The position numbers were made by a program, and so were the translations under genes. This document shows, in pieces, positions 1 through 8,354 of a stretch of DNA of 64,000 nucleotides. Origin of the DNA: Neolewinella aurantiaca (GTDB taxonomy: Bacteria > Bacteroidota > Bacteroidia > Chitinophagales > Saprospiraceae). The stretch is from assembly GCF_008014675.1 (NCBI RefSeq), contig NZ_VOXD01000032.1, forward strand, positions 1 to 64,000, written 5' to 3'. The notes below the pieces were generated by a model. It saw nothing but the letters and a program-made list of their open reading frames with translations. It was not told where the DNA came from and ran no database searches. Numbering within the stretch: position 1 is the first letter of the stretch; every line of letters starts with the position of its first letter.

Positions 1-163
1 GTTATACCATATCGACATCTCGCTAGATTTTGTCGATCGCGCCCTGACTACCGTAACTTACCAGCAGGTCTACGACTGGGAAACCGCCAACACCTGCCCG
101 ACGCGATACACTCAGCTAAGAGTGCTCCGAGAGAGGACGGAATCGGCCACGGCCGCAGCCTAA
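1..163 (+). CDS. C-terminal fragment of an unknown protein (runs in from the left edge)
   Basis: An open frame enters from the window edge (first complete codon at base 2) and ends at TAA 161-163, giving about 53 residues. It contains a run of charged and aromatic residues (VTYQQVYDWE, then an Arg-rich tail ending TESATAAA). I recognise no family. The frame is more GC-rich than the restriction island just downstream, so it may be resident chromosome at the island's left border. A chance open frame is possible because no start is visible. Confidence 0.35.
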   Translation, partial: LYHIDISLDFVDRALTTVTYQQVYDWETANTCPTRYTQLRVLRERTESATAAA

Positions 164-200
164 CAGAGGGAACATTTTAGTTTTAAGTGTTGATGGCATC

Positions 201-665
201 TCACTTAAAACCATCAAAACATTCCGTCATATTATCATTATAAAAGCACTCTATTTTCACTCCATCATAAAGTGCAACAAAATCAACACTTTGCAGTTCA
301 TTTAAAGAGCGACTCAAGTTACTATCTGATTTTGGCAATCCTATCCCATAGTATATTGACACCCAATCAAACTTCCGAAGCAAGTATCTTAATGACTCAA
401 TATATTCGTCAGAATTCTTGATACGTTTAATCTTATCAAAATCTGACTTAGTAAATTTATCTTTATTTTCAAAATAAAGAACTACTCCATTTTTAAATGA
501 TATTATATCGGGTATAACCGATTTCTCGTTTTTTGAATCTTTACTTTTCTTATTGCTATGTAATACATAGCCCGTACCACTCTGAGGAAAATCAAAGCAG
601 ACTATTGACCAGCCCAAATCACTTAAATGGCTTAGCATTCCAACAGTTAATTCAGCTTCATCCAT
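201..665 (-). CDS. Small PD-(D/E)XK-like protein of the restriction-modification island
   Basis: This 154-aa protein is the last gene of a three-gene minus-strand operon. ATG at 665 follows the upstream stop (670-668) by two bases; an in-frame GTG at 683 is the alternative start. The middle carries PDIISFKNG followed by VVLYFENKDK, which fits the PD-X(n)-E-X-K nuclease core, with a predicted beta-alpha-beta setting around it. It is far shorter than most restriction enzymes, so it may be a second subunit, an accessory nuclease or a controller with a decayed nuclease fold. The coding sequence is very AT-rich, like the two genes before it, and supports joint transfer. The exact function is inference from motif and position. 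Confidence 0.6.
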   Translation of the reverse strand: MDEAELTVGMLSHLSDLGWSIVCFDFPQSGTGYVLHSNKKSKDSKNEKSVIPDIISFKNGVVLYFENKDKFTKSDFDKIKRIKNSDEYIESLRYLLRKFDWVSIYYGIGLPKSDSNLSRSLNELQSVDFVALYDGVKIECFYNDNMTECFDGFK

Positions 666-667
666 AA

Positions 668-1894
668 TTACCCATCTCTCCACAAGGCACCGTCAGTAAA
701 TAGAATTGCATCAGCAAAGTAGCTGTATACTCGGATATGTTTTACCTTACTGTAAGTTGATCCATATCTGACTTGCATATAATATCGAGGTATCTCTGAT
801 TTTTTTAGTTCCTTAAATGATTTAGCAAGAATATTTTTGTTCTCGCTCTTCTGAACAGCTTTTGTAAAATCATCTATAGATGCTTTTTCACTATGAAGCT
901 CTAAGCGATAATTTTTAATCTCTATACTTCCCCATGCCAAAACAAGATTATACTTCCTCTCCTCAAATGATTTACCTTCTCTACATATCAAGTAGTCAAT
1001 TGCTGCTAAAGCTCCTGGATATGGATCGCCTCTAAACTTGGCATTAACTTGATAAATTACCGTCTTGCTCCTAGACCGAAGCAATTCGCCAATTTGATAG
1101 TTCATTCCATCCTTTCTGGTAAGATATTCAATTAGATAGGATGTGTCTACCTTTACTGTAGCACTTACAGGAGACATATTTTCATGTCCGCCTTTTCTAT
1201 TGAACTCCTTACTCATGAATGTACTACGTTCCATTACTGAACGTAAGCCGAGAGAAGCCTCAAGTCCAGTCACTACTCCTTTTTTCTTAATTGATAAAAT
1301 GAGGTCGTTCATTGTACTGAACATCAAATTCATTTCATCATCCGAACTATCTGGACTTCCAGCATATTGAAAATCTGGCTCATATTTCAGCCCCTTTTTA
1401 TCCCTATTTGGGCAATCTTCTATTGCGTTTCCATCATTTAAATCAGACGGAAAATAATATAACAATGCAGGAATTTTGTGAATTTTCATTACATCCAACA
1501 GAGCCTTAAACACTAATGGGTTTATTTTATCCCATCTACTAGGGACTCCTTTCCTATCAATAATTACTCCCTCAGGATAGATGTAGAATGCTGGCACTTG
1601 ATTTTCAACAGATGCAGCTAGTCTTGCAAATCTTTGAAATGCATTATGACCAGTACCAGCCTCTGAACTCACTTCAATAGAGAAAATGGGCTCGTGATCG
1701 AGTTCTACGATTACGTCAGGTGCATCTAAATAGAGTATGTTTTTGATGTGATGAGGCATAGTGTGAAAAAAAGCAGAGTTGTTTGCATCACTCTCGTACA
1801 TTTTACTGTACATCACCTCATAATTCTTTAAGTCTGTGTTCTCGACAATAAACTTAGCAAATGGAAGAGCACTATGCCAGATCCGAAACCTCAT
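668..1894 (-). CDS. Probable type II restriction endonuclease
   Basis: This 408-aa protein starts inside the end of the methyltransferase gene (23-base overlap), which suggests coupled translation. Around residues 59-75 it has PDVIVELDHEPIFSIEVS, matching a PD-X(n)-E-X-S/K nuclease core, then a helix starting GTGHNAFQRFARLA, which is common in restriction enzymes that pair with Dcm-type methylases. The C-terminal half has no motif I recognise and could carry target recognition. Position beside a C5-methyltransferase is the main support for the restriction role. The recognition sequence cannot be read from the protein. AT-rich codon use differs from the chromosome to the right. The following small gene also has a nuclease-like core, so the active enzyme may need both. 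Confidence 0.7.
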   Translation of the reverse strand: MRFRIWHSALPFAKFIVENTDLKNYEVMYSKMYESDANNSAFFHTMPHHIKNILYLDAPDVIVELDHEPIFSIEVSSEAGTGHNAFQRFARLAASVENQVPAFYIYPEGVIIDRKGVPSRWDKINPLVFKALLDVMKIHKIPALLYYFPSDLNDGNAIEDCPNRDKKGLKYEPDFQYAGSPDSSDDEMNLMFSTMNDLILSIKKKGVVTGLEASLGLRSVMERSTFMSKEFNRKGGHENMSPVSATVKVDTSYLIEYLTRKDGMNYQIGELLRSRSKTVIYQVNAKFRGDPYPGALAAIDYLICREGKSFEERKYNLVLAWGSIEIKNYRLELHSEKASIDDFTKAVQKSENKNILAKSFKELKKSEIPRYYMQVRYGSTYSKVKHIRVYSYFADAILFTDGALWRDG

Positions 1895-3113
1895 GTAGAT
1901 ATTGTTTGATCGCTAAAGCTACAGCTTTTGCCAGTAATGGAGGCACAGCGTTTCCTGTTTGAACACGAGCCTGAACAGTTCCACCTTTTATAACTATATG
2001 ATCTGGGAAGCTTTGTATCCTACATCTTTCTCTTATAGACAATCCCCTTGGATCAGAAGGATGACCTAATTGAAATTGAGGTCGTATGCCGCCCGACACT
2101 TGAGTCGGACTCAACCCATCCCACGAAAGTCTTATTCTCTGCTTGAACTTAGGGTACATTGGTGAACCTGGTTCTGTATTCCCTATTCTTGAAATTGTAG
2201 CCTTAGGATGCTTAGGCGATCGATGATTCTCAAGCCTTTTACCTTTCTTTTTCCTCATCAACCGCTGAAATTTAGAGGTAGCTTTGCTTCCATATTCAAA
2301 TTTCTCCTCTCCATTAGATAGCGGTGGTAAATCTCCAATAGCTTGCTCTATTGTCACGTATTCTTGACTCGTAGTCGGACCATGAGTCTTAACAATATCA
2401 TCAAAACTAAAATCTTTTGACTTAGTTCCCACAAAAACTAGTCTAGTTCTTTTTTGAGGTACTCCGTAATCGGGAGCATAGAGTAGCTTACTCGTTACTT
2501 TCATCCCTGACACTAAACTAAGACTCTTTTCTATATCCTCTGAAAAAGTACCAGTACTTTTCATTCCTGATACATTCTCAACAACAATAGAATTTGGTTC
2601 TAGATAGTCCACAAACCTGAGAAATTCTAAGTACAAAAAATTCCTGTTATCGTCTTGCTTTCTTTTCCTATTATTTAAAGAGAAACCTTGACAAGGAACT
2701 CCAGCAACTAGTACATCAACCTTCTTACCGTCAAGGAGATTTTCAATCATTTCTGGTGTAACTTTCTTGATGTCACCCAAAATCGCTGAAGATTTCGGGT
2801 GATTATGCTTGAAAGTTTCGATTGCCGGTCTAAGAATATCACAACCTAATGCGACATCGAAGCCTGCCATTTCAAATCCAACGGAAGTACCACCACAACC
2901 ACAGAAGAGTTCAACTACTAGTGGCTTTTTAGACGTGTTGTGAATGGTCCCTTTATGAAGTACAGGATCTCCGTTCCAATAGTATGAACTTTTCTCGACT
3001 TCTACCTCTTTATCCCATTTGTTGTCAGTAACCATTCTCGTGCTTGAATTTTCGTACAAAGATAACTGTGTATCGTTGACCTCAAGAACACTAACGATAG
3101 ATTTATACTTCAT
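1872..3113 (-). CDS. DNA (cytosine-5-)-methyltransferase, Dcm/HsdM-C5 type
   Basis: This 413-aa enzyme transfers a methyl group from SAM to C5 of cytosine in a specific site, protecting the host from the adjacent nuclease. The ordered motifs are clear: motif I VVELFCGCGGTSVGFEMAG, motif IV VAGVPCQGFSLNNR with the catalytic Cys, motif VI VVENVSGM, motif VIII PQKRTRLVFVG, and motifs IX-X near the C-terminus (QARVQTGNAVPPLLAKAVA). A target-recognition region of about 120 residues lies between VIII and IX. The ATG at 3113 is preferred over the longer frame to 3155 because a TAnnTTTG-like box (TATTTTTG, complement of 3122-3129) lies just before it. About 60 residues precede motif I, an N-terminal extension of unknown role. 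Confidence 0.95.
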   Translation of the reverse strand: MKYKSIVSVLEVNDTQLSLYENSSTRMVTDNKWDKEVEVEKSSYYWNGDPVLHKGTIHNTSKKPLVVELFCGCGGTSVGFEMAGFDVALGCDILRPAIETFKHNHPKSSAILGDIKKVTPEMIENLLDGKKVDVLVAGVPCQGFSLNNRKRKQDDNRNFLYLEFLRFVDYLEPNSIVVENVSGMKSTGTFSEDIEKSLSLVSGMKVTSKLLYAPDYGVPQKRTRLVFVGTKSKDFSFDDIVKTHGPTTSQEYVTIEQAIGDLPPLSNGEEKFEYGSKATSKFQRLMRKKKGKRLENHRSPKHPKATISRIGNTEPGSPMYPKFKQRIRLSWDGLSPTQVSGGIRPQFQLGHPSDPRGLSIRERCRIQSFPDHIVIKGGTVQARVQTGNAVPPLLAKAVALAIKQYLHEVSDLA

Positions 3114-3121
3114 TTTTTCAA

Positions 3122-3129
3122 CAAAAATA
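3122..3129 (-). promoter_or_regulatory. -7 promoter element of the restriction-modification operon
   Basis: The minus strand reads TATTTTTG, a full match to the Bacteroidota -7 consensus TAnnTTTG, eight bases upstream of the methyltransferase ATG. Transcription would begin almost at the start codon. A possible TTTG -33 box sits at 3153-3156, but the 23-base spacer is longer than usual. Confidence 0.45.
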
Positions 3130-3226
3130 CAAATAAATTTAAAAATAAAAAACAAATTGTTCTTGCATGCAAAAACTTGCTTACATACTGTTGTACACTT
3201 CCCCTATGCCCACCAAGGCTGACGCA

Positions 3227-4033
3227 TCATACCTGAAACAATTCTGATCGTCGCTTATCTGAGAACGCAGCGCGCATTCTCGCCTTCTTGATTCCAGCTT
3301 TACTTTTACCTGGCATCAGATAATTCATCGCTATTTTTCGAATAAGGCTCAAGTTGGTCGCCGCATTTCCCTTTCGCATCCTGCTCGCATCCTCTTCAAA
3401 GGTTACATCCAGAACATGATGTAGGCTGTATTCCACAGCCCAATGCTGTCTGATTTTGATCGCAATTTCGTTTATCCCCTTGTCTAGACTCGTCACATAG
3501 TAATGTGTTTCAGTGCTAAAATCAGTTTCTTTTCGAGTTATTCGTCGTTCTCTTCTGACTTCAATTACGTTGGCCAGCATCGAATAAGGAGAGGTGACTC
3601 GGGCGTCCAATTGAGTGGCGTTTACCAGCCGATACGTTCTGCGCTCTTCGCGACCATGACCTGTTTCGGTAATTTGATACTCATCTTTTTCTATGGCCTC
3701 ATCACCAAAAACCTCTTTAGCAGCGCCAAGTAATTTACCGTTACGCCCCTTTAGCGCAATCAAATAGTCGGCACCTTTACTTATGATAAGTTCCATCAAG
3801 TCAAAGTTGCAAAAATTGGCATCACCACTAATACACTTTCCTTTAACATCAACACTTTCAATCAATTGTACAGCACCCTTCGTTTCACCCGACTTACTGT
3901 CAACAGCAGTTTGACCTAAGGCTATACTACTGGCAGCGGCAAAACAGTTGACGACGATCTTAGCGTAATCTCCACCTTCTCTGCGGGGCTTCATCTGGTC
4001 CATCCGATTAGCACTGCTCGCCAACCGTTTCAA
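3227..4033 (-). pseudogene. ISAs1-family transposase, 5'-truncated
   Basis: The 268-aa frame matches the C-terminal two thirds of ISAs1 (H-repeat-associated) DDE transposases: GDANFCNFDLMELIISKGADYLIALKG is the region of the second catalytic Asp, RRTYRLV and YYVTSL follow, and IRQHWAVEYSLHHVLDVTFEEDASR holds the W-x-x-E signature region and a downstream Asp. Full-length members are about 370-380 residues. The N-terminal DDE_Tnp_1-associated domain and the first catalytic Asp (IDGK motif) are missing. The frame opens with TTG at 4033 and has a stop about 60 bases upstream, so this is a remnant. I could not find matching terminal inverted repeats. It sits between the AT-rich restriction island and GC-rich chromosome, marking the border. 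Confidence 0.85.
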
Positions 4034-4092
4034 AGCCCCTCCACCTAAAACCCCTACCTTGTAGCCACTACCGAACCAACCAGCACGTCCTC

Positions 4093-4974
4093 ATGCGCAT
4101 TATACTTTGCTCTTTTATCCTTTTGCTTTGCACCTGCGTCCGCGCCCAGGAAACGCCCAACCAGACCATTAATTCGGTCTTTGCGTCCATGAAGGCCGGC
4201 GATACCACGGGAATGCGCGCCTACTTCCACCCGGATGCGACCCTGCACAGCGTGGTGACCAAGCCGACGGGCGAAACGGTGGTTTCTTCGGGCAGCATCG
4301 ACCGCTGGTTTGCGGGCATACAAAAAGCCGAAGCGGGCGACTGGGAAGAAGAGCTGAACTACACCGAACTGAACATCGACGGTCACCTGGCCAGCGCCTG
4401 GACGCCCTACGTGTTCAACTTCAAGGGTAAGCTGCACCACTGCGGCGTGAATGCGTTCCAACTGGTAAAAGACGGCGAAGCCGGCCAGTGGCGCATCCTC
4501 CACATCACCGATACCCGCCGCGACGCCGAAGGCGACTGCCAGCCGGTGAGCAAGCAAACACCCCGCGCGGCCATCGAAGCCCTGGCCACCGGCTGGCACA
4601 AAGCAGCCGCCGATGCCGACTCCACCGCTTTCTTCGACGCCCTGACCGACGACGCCATCTACATCGGCACCGATAAGGGCGAACACTGGACGAAGGCCGA
4701 GTTCCTCGGCTTCGCCGCGCCCTACTTTGCCCGCGGCAAAGCCTGGGATTTCCACGCCACCGAACGCCACATCTTCTACGACCCCAACCAGCAGGTCGCT
4801 TACTGGGACGAAGTGCTGGACACCTGGATGGGACCGTGCCGCGGCACCGCCGTCGTGAAACGCGCCGGCCCCGATGGTTGGAAGATCGCCCACTACACGC
4901 TGAGCATGACGATCCCGAACGAGAAGGTGCAGGAAGTGATTAAAGCTACCGGAGAAAAAACAAAAGAACGGTAA
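4093..4974 (+). CDS. Secreted protein with two NTF2-like (SnoaL) domains
   Basis: The 293-aa product starts with a signal peptide (MRIILCSFILLLCTCVRAQ, cleavage after RAQ). Two copies of an NTF2-like cone fold follow, at about residues 22-135 and 155-275. Each begins with an amphipathic helix ending in a D-T/S pattern (INSVFASMKAGDTTGMRAYFHPDATL and IEALATGWHKAAADADSTAFFDALTDDAIY) and contains the aromatic strand residues typical of SnoaL/DUF4440-like proteins. Many family members bind small ligands and are not enzymes, so no reaction is assigned. The stop is 13 bases before the next gene, suggesting co-transcription with the M20 peptidase. Signal-peptide codons 12-18 are made from one copy of the dispersed CGCAGGTGCA element. 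Confidence 0.75.
   Translation: MRIILCSFILLLCTCVRAQETPNQTINSVFASMKAGDTTGMRAYFHPDATLHSVVTKPTGETVVSSGSIDRWFAGIQKAEAGDWEEELNYTELNIDGHLASAWTPYVFNFKGKLHHCGVNAFQLVKDGEAGQWRILHITDTRRDAEGDCQPVSKQTPRAAIEALATGWHKAAADADSTAFFDALTDDAIYIGTDKGEHWTKAEFLGFAAPYFARGKAWDFHATERHIFYDPNQQVAYWDEVLDTWMGPCRGTAVVKRAGPDGWKIAHYTLSMTIPNEKVQEVIKATGEKTKER
4127..4147 (-). repeat. Dispersed GGCGC-NNN-CGCAGGTGCA element, copy 1
   Basis: Minus-strand copy with GGCGCGGACGCAGGTGCA core. It encodes part of the signal peptide (LCTCVRA) of the NTF2-like protein. Confidence 0.75.
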
Positions 4975-4987
4975 AACCAAACGGCTC

Positions 4988-6034
4988 ATGTACCTACAAC
5001 TTCTGAAAACACTGATCTCTACGCCTTCACTCTCCCGCAAGGAAGACCAGACGGCTGATATAATAGAGGCCTTCCTGCGCAACCGGGACCTGAAGCCCAA
5101 CCGCCACCTCAACAACGTGTGGTTGAAGTCGCGCAACTGGCAAGACGGCCAGCCCGTGATTTTGCTCAACAGCCACCACGACACCGTGAAGGCCGCCGCG
5201 GGGTACACCCGCGACCCGCACAAAGCAGAGGTAATCGACGGCAAACTGTACGGTTTGGGCAGCAACGATGCGGGCGGAGCGCTGGTGTCGCTCATTTCGG
5301 CTTTCGTTGAGCTGGAGAACGATCCCGATCTCGGGTGCAACCTCATTCTGGCCGCTACGGCCGAAGAAGAGATCAGCGGCCCCAACGGCATCGCCGCGCT
5401 GCTGCCGCTGCTGGGCCACATCGACGCGGGGATCGTGGGCGAGCCCACGCTGCTCGACCTCGCCGTCGCGGAGCGCGGCCTGGTGGTCATCGACGGCGAA
5501 GCGCAGGGTGTTTCCGGCCACGCCGCCCGCAAAGAGGGCGTCAATGCTCTGTACCTGGCACTGGATGACATCGCCGCCATCCGCGACCACGTATTTACCC
5601 GCCCCAGCGAGCTGCTGGGGCCTACTTCAGCCAACGTCACCGTACTGAACTCGGGGACCCAGCACAATGTGGTGCCCGACCGCGCTACCTTCCTGATCGA
5701 TCTGCGGGTCAACGAAGCGTACCGCAACGAAGAAGCCGTGGCCGAACTGCAGGCCGTTTGCCGGCACGCAGTGCTGACGCCCCGGAGTTTGCGCTTGCAG
5801 TCCAGCGGGATTGCGGCGGCGCACCCGCTGGTGCGCGCGGGTCTTGCCGTCCGGCCGGAGGCGAAGGCCTACGGCTCGCCTACCCTTTCCGATCAGGCGC
5901 TGATGCCTTTTCCTACCCTGAAACTCGGCCCGGGCGACAGTGCCCGCAGCCATACGGCGGATGAGTTCATCTACGTCGCGGAGGTGGAGGCAGGGCGGAA
6001 GATGTATGCTTCGTTGTTGCGAGAGGCTTGGTGA
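4988..6034 (+). CDS. M20-family peptidase, acetylornithine/acetylcitrulline deacetylase-like
   Basis: This 348-aa zinc hydrolase belongs to the ArgE/DapE group, which removes an N-acyl group from an amino acid. Metal and catalytic residues are visible in order: LLNSHHDTV (His-63/64, with the Asp), GLGSNDAGGALV (bridging Asp-94), TAEEEISG (catalytic Glu pair near 126-128), IVGEPT (Glu), and a final His in SHTADEF near the C-terminus. The dimerisation lid lies between about residues 160 and 270. In Bacteroidota, short ArgE-like enzymes such as this often act on N-acetylcitrulline or N-succinyl derivatives in arginine synthesis, but no other arg gene is nearby, so the substrate remains open. Follows the NTF2-like gene by 13 bases. 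Confidence 0.85.
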   Translation: MYLQLLKTLISTPSLSRKEDQTADIIEAFLRNRDLKPNRHLNNVWLKSRNWQDGQPVILLNSHHDTVKAAAGYTRDPHKAEVIDGKLYGLGSNDAGGALVSLISAFVELENDPDLGCNLILAATAEEEISGPNGIAALLPLLGHIDAGIVGEPTLLDLAVAERGLVVIDGEAQGVSGHAARKEGVNALYLALDDIAAIRDHVFTRPSELLGPTSANVTVLNSGTQHNVVPDRATFLIDLRVNEAYRNEEAVAELQAVCRHAVLTPRSLRLQSSGIAAAHPLVRAGLAVRPEAKAYGSPTLSDQALMPFPTLKLGPGDSARSHTADEFIYVAEVEAGRKMYASLLREAW

Positions 6035-6069
6035 GGCCATTCGCGGCTCAGCCGTTATTTTCGTGGTGA

Positions 6070-6414
6070 GTGTATTACAATACTACTCTACATTTTGATT
6101 TTCCCCCTCTCCCCCCGCCCTCTCCAACAAGCTTCGCCTAAGGCTCAGCGGAGAGGGAGCCAAAAATGTAGAGTAATGTGGTGTATTACAATACTACTCT
6201 ACATTTTGATTTTCCCCCCTCTCCCCCCGCCCTCTCCAACAAGCTTCGCCTAAGGCTCAGCGGAGAGGGAGCCAAAAATGTAGAGTAATGTGGTGTATTA
6301 CAATACTACTCTACATTTTGATTTTCCCCCTCTCCCCCCGCCCTCTCCAACAGGCTTCGCCTAAGGCTCAGCGGAGAGGGAGCCAAAATGTAGAGTAATG
6401 TGGTGTATTACAAT
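6070..6414. repeat. Three tandem 110-112 bp hairpin repeats
   Basis: Copies begin at 6070, 6181 and 6293, followed by a 12-base partial copy (6403-6414). Each copy opens with the palindrome GTATTACAATAC and folds on itself: TACTCTACATTTT at the left pairs with AAAATGTAGAGTA at the right, and the inner CCCTCTCC pairs with GGAGAGGG. The units differ by only a few bases (indels in the C and A runs), so the expansion is recent. No convincing gene is inside. Confidence 0.9.
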
Positions 6415-6616
6415 GGTTCGCTACGATTTCAGGCAGCTCTGGCCCCAGACAATTTTCCCTGCCGGTGCCAAGGCCGACAATCGGGAGTTAAAGCCTTGGA
6501 TTTCATTTGAAACTACTTTGGTTCCCATATAACCCTCAGGCAAAGCTCAGCCTCCTCAGGAGCTTAAGCAAAAGGTGTGTAATCTGCCGATAAAACAGAC
6601 CAACGATCTTAACCCC

Positions 6617-7704
6617 AAAACGCGAAGCGTTTTCACCAGCTCCCTTCTCCTTCGGAGAAGGGCTGGGGATGAGGTTACGAGCGGCAGCGAGCAAAGCAGT
6701 CCAGCTGCCATCATGACTTCATATCCACAGACGGAACACCCTTTTGACCTCACCTCACAGAAACTGCACAGCAAAAGGGGCCGGAAACAGGGTTAACACA
6801 TTCGATTTTAAGCCTCCAGCCCGAAACCATAGCCACCGTCAACAGCTTGCAAACTAAAACGCGGAGCGTTTTCACTAGCCCCCTTCTCCTTCGGAGAAGG
6901 GCTGGGGATGAGGTTACGAGCGGCAGCGAGCAAAGCAGCTCAGACACCATTATGACTTCATATCCACAGACGAAACACCCTTTTGACCTCACCTCACAGA
7001 AACTGCACAGCAAAAGGGGCCGGAAACAGGGTTAACACATTCGATTTTAAGCCTCCAGCCCGAAACCATAGCCACCGCCAACAGTTGTCCAGCCCAAAAC
7101 GCGGAGCGTTTTCACTAGCTCCCTTCTCCTTCGGAGAAGGGCTGGGGATGAGGTTACGAGCGGCAGCGAGCAAAGCAGCTCAGACACCATCATGACTTCA
7201 TATCCACAGACGGAACACCCTTTTGACCTCACCTCACAGAAACTGCACAGCAAAAGGGGCCGGAAACAGGGTTAACACATAAGATTCGATTTTAAGCCTC
7301 CAGCTCGAAACCATAGCTACCGCCAACAGCTGTCCAACCCAAAACGCGAAGCGTTTTCACTAGCCCCCTTCTCCTTCGGAGAAGGGCTGGGGATGAGGTT
7401 ACGAGCGACAGCGAGCAAAGCTATTCAGACACCATCATGACTTCATATCCATAGACGGAACACCCTTTTGACCTCACCTTACAGAAACTGCACAGCAAAA
7501 GGGGTCGGGAACAAGGGTTAACGCATAAGATTCGATTTTAAGCCTCCAGCTCGAAACCATAGCCACCGCCAACAGCTGTCCAGCCCTAAAACGCGAAGCG
7601 TTTTCACTAGCCCCCTTCTCCTTCGGAGAAGGGCTGGGGATGAGGTTACGAGCGGTAGCGAGCAAAGCTGTCCAGCTGCCGTCATAACTTCATATCCACA
7701 GACC
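6617..7704. repeat. Tandem ~240-bp repeat array, four full copies plus a half
   Basis: Copies begin at AAAACGC near 6617, 6856, 7096, 7341 and 7588 (units 239, 240, 245 and 247 bp; the last ends near 7704). Each starts with the stem-loop AAAACGC-GAA-GCGTTTT, then a second perfect stem-loop CCCTTCTCC-TTC-GGAGAAGGG at most copies, then a conserved stretch that includes a GTTAAC-containing end. Frames of 60-90 codons occur on both strands in each unit but have no protein character. 6415-6616 between the two arrays holds no feature I can support. Confidence 0.9.
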
Positions 7705-7742
7705 TTCATCGTCCTCCGGAGCCAGTATTCTTTTTTTAGATT

Positions 7743-7750
7743 TATTTTTG
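7743..7750 (+). promoter_or_regulatory. Possible -7 element upstream of an orphan terminator
   Basis: TATTTTTG matches TAnnTTTG, and a second match TAGTTTTG lies at 7838-7845. Neither has a clear TTTG -33 box at normal distance. They precede a strong terminator with no intervening gene, so a transcript of roughly 50 or 150 bases is possible. Confidence 0.25.
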
Positions 7751-7865
7751 CGCACAGGCAGCGTTCTGTTTATTCCAACCGTTTGCCTAACAGTTTTGAT
7801 GATGAAAGATTCTACAGCCTCACTTTATTCTCACTAGTAGTTTTGTTTTACAGGCTGTTTACGAA

Positions 7866-7909
7866 AATGGGGAAGCCGGACTAAACGTTCGGCTTCCCCA
7901 TTCTTTTTG
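7866..7909 (+). terminator. Rho-independent terminator
   Basis: A 13-bp stem (AATGGGGAAGCCG pairing with CGGCTTCCCCATT) with an 11-base loop is followed by TTCTTTTTG. It lies between the repeat array and ybaB, with no gene upstream on this strand within 1.8 kb, so what it terminates is unclear. Confidence 0.85.
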
Positions 7910-7971
7910 CGGGTGGCGAACTAAAAGCCCCTTCTAATCATTTTTATGGTTCATTACCAAAATACACACCT

Positions 7972-8283
7972 ATGTTCGGAGACATGATGAACCAGATGCA
8001 GGAGATGCAGGAGCAGATGAAGAAGCAGCTCGAAGCCCAGACCTTCACTGCCGAAGCCGGTGGTGGTGCCGTTACGGTGACGTGCACTGGTGCCCGCGAG
8101 ATCACCAACGTCAAAATTGACCCGGAGCTGCTCGACCCTGAAGATGCCGAAGGCCTCGAAGACCTGATCGTTGTAGCCACCAACCGCGTTTTGGAGAAAG
8201 CTGCCGAGTACGAGCAGGGCCAGGCGGGCAACATGATGAACAGTATGCTGCCGGGCGGCCTTGGCGGCCTTTTTGGCGGATAG
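7972..8283 (+). CDS. ybaB: YbaB/EbfC family nucleoid-associated protein
   Basis: The 103-aa protein has the family layout: an N-terminal Met/Gln-rich helix (FGDMMNQMQEMQEQMKKQLEA), a central beta-sheet (TFTAEAGGGAVTVTCTGAREITNVKIDPELL), and a C-terminal helix (LEDLIVVATNRVLEKAAEY). EbfC-type proteins form dimers that bind DNA non-specifically. The Gly-rich tail (MLPGGLGGLFGG) is usual for this family in Bacteroidota. It is not linked here to recR or dnaX, its frequent neighbours elsewhere. The start is the first ATG of the frame and fits the usual family length. Confidence 0.92.
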   Translation: MFGDMMNQMQEMQEQMKKQLEAQTFTAEAGGGAVTVTCTGAREITNVKIDPELLDPEDAEGLEDLIVVATNRVLEKAAEYEQGQAGNMMNSMLPGGLGGLFGG

Positions 8284-8354
8284 TCACTTCACCCATTTTC
8301 GGAAAGCCGTTTTCAGCTTGAGTTAGCGCCCCGGGGTGCTTCTACCAATAATCT

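Noticed and set aside
4054-5727. 557-residue open frame on the minus strand
   Set aside because: It lies antisense to the NTF2-like and M20 genes and has no protein-family character; it is a by-product of high GC in the true frames.
6070-7704. CRISPR array
   Set aside because: The units are long (110 and 240 bp), with no short direct repeats separated by unique spacers and no cas genes.
6556-7709. Many 60-90 residue frames within the repeat array
   Set aside because: They repeat with the DNA unit on both strands, are made of repeat-derived low-complexity peptides, and show no start or conserved pattern.
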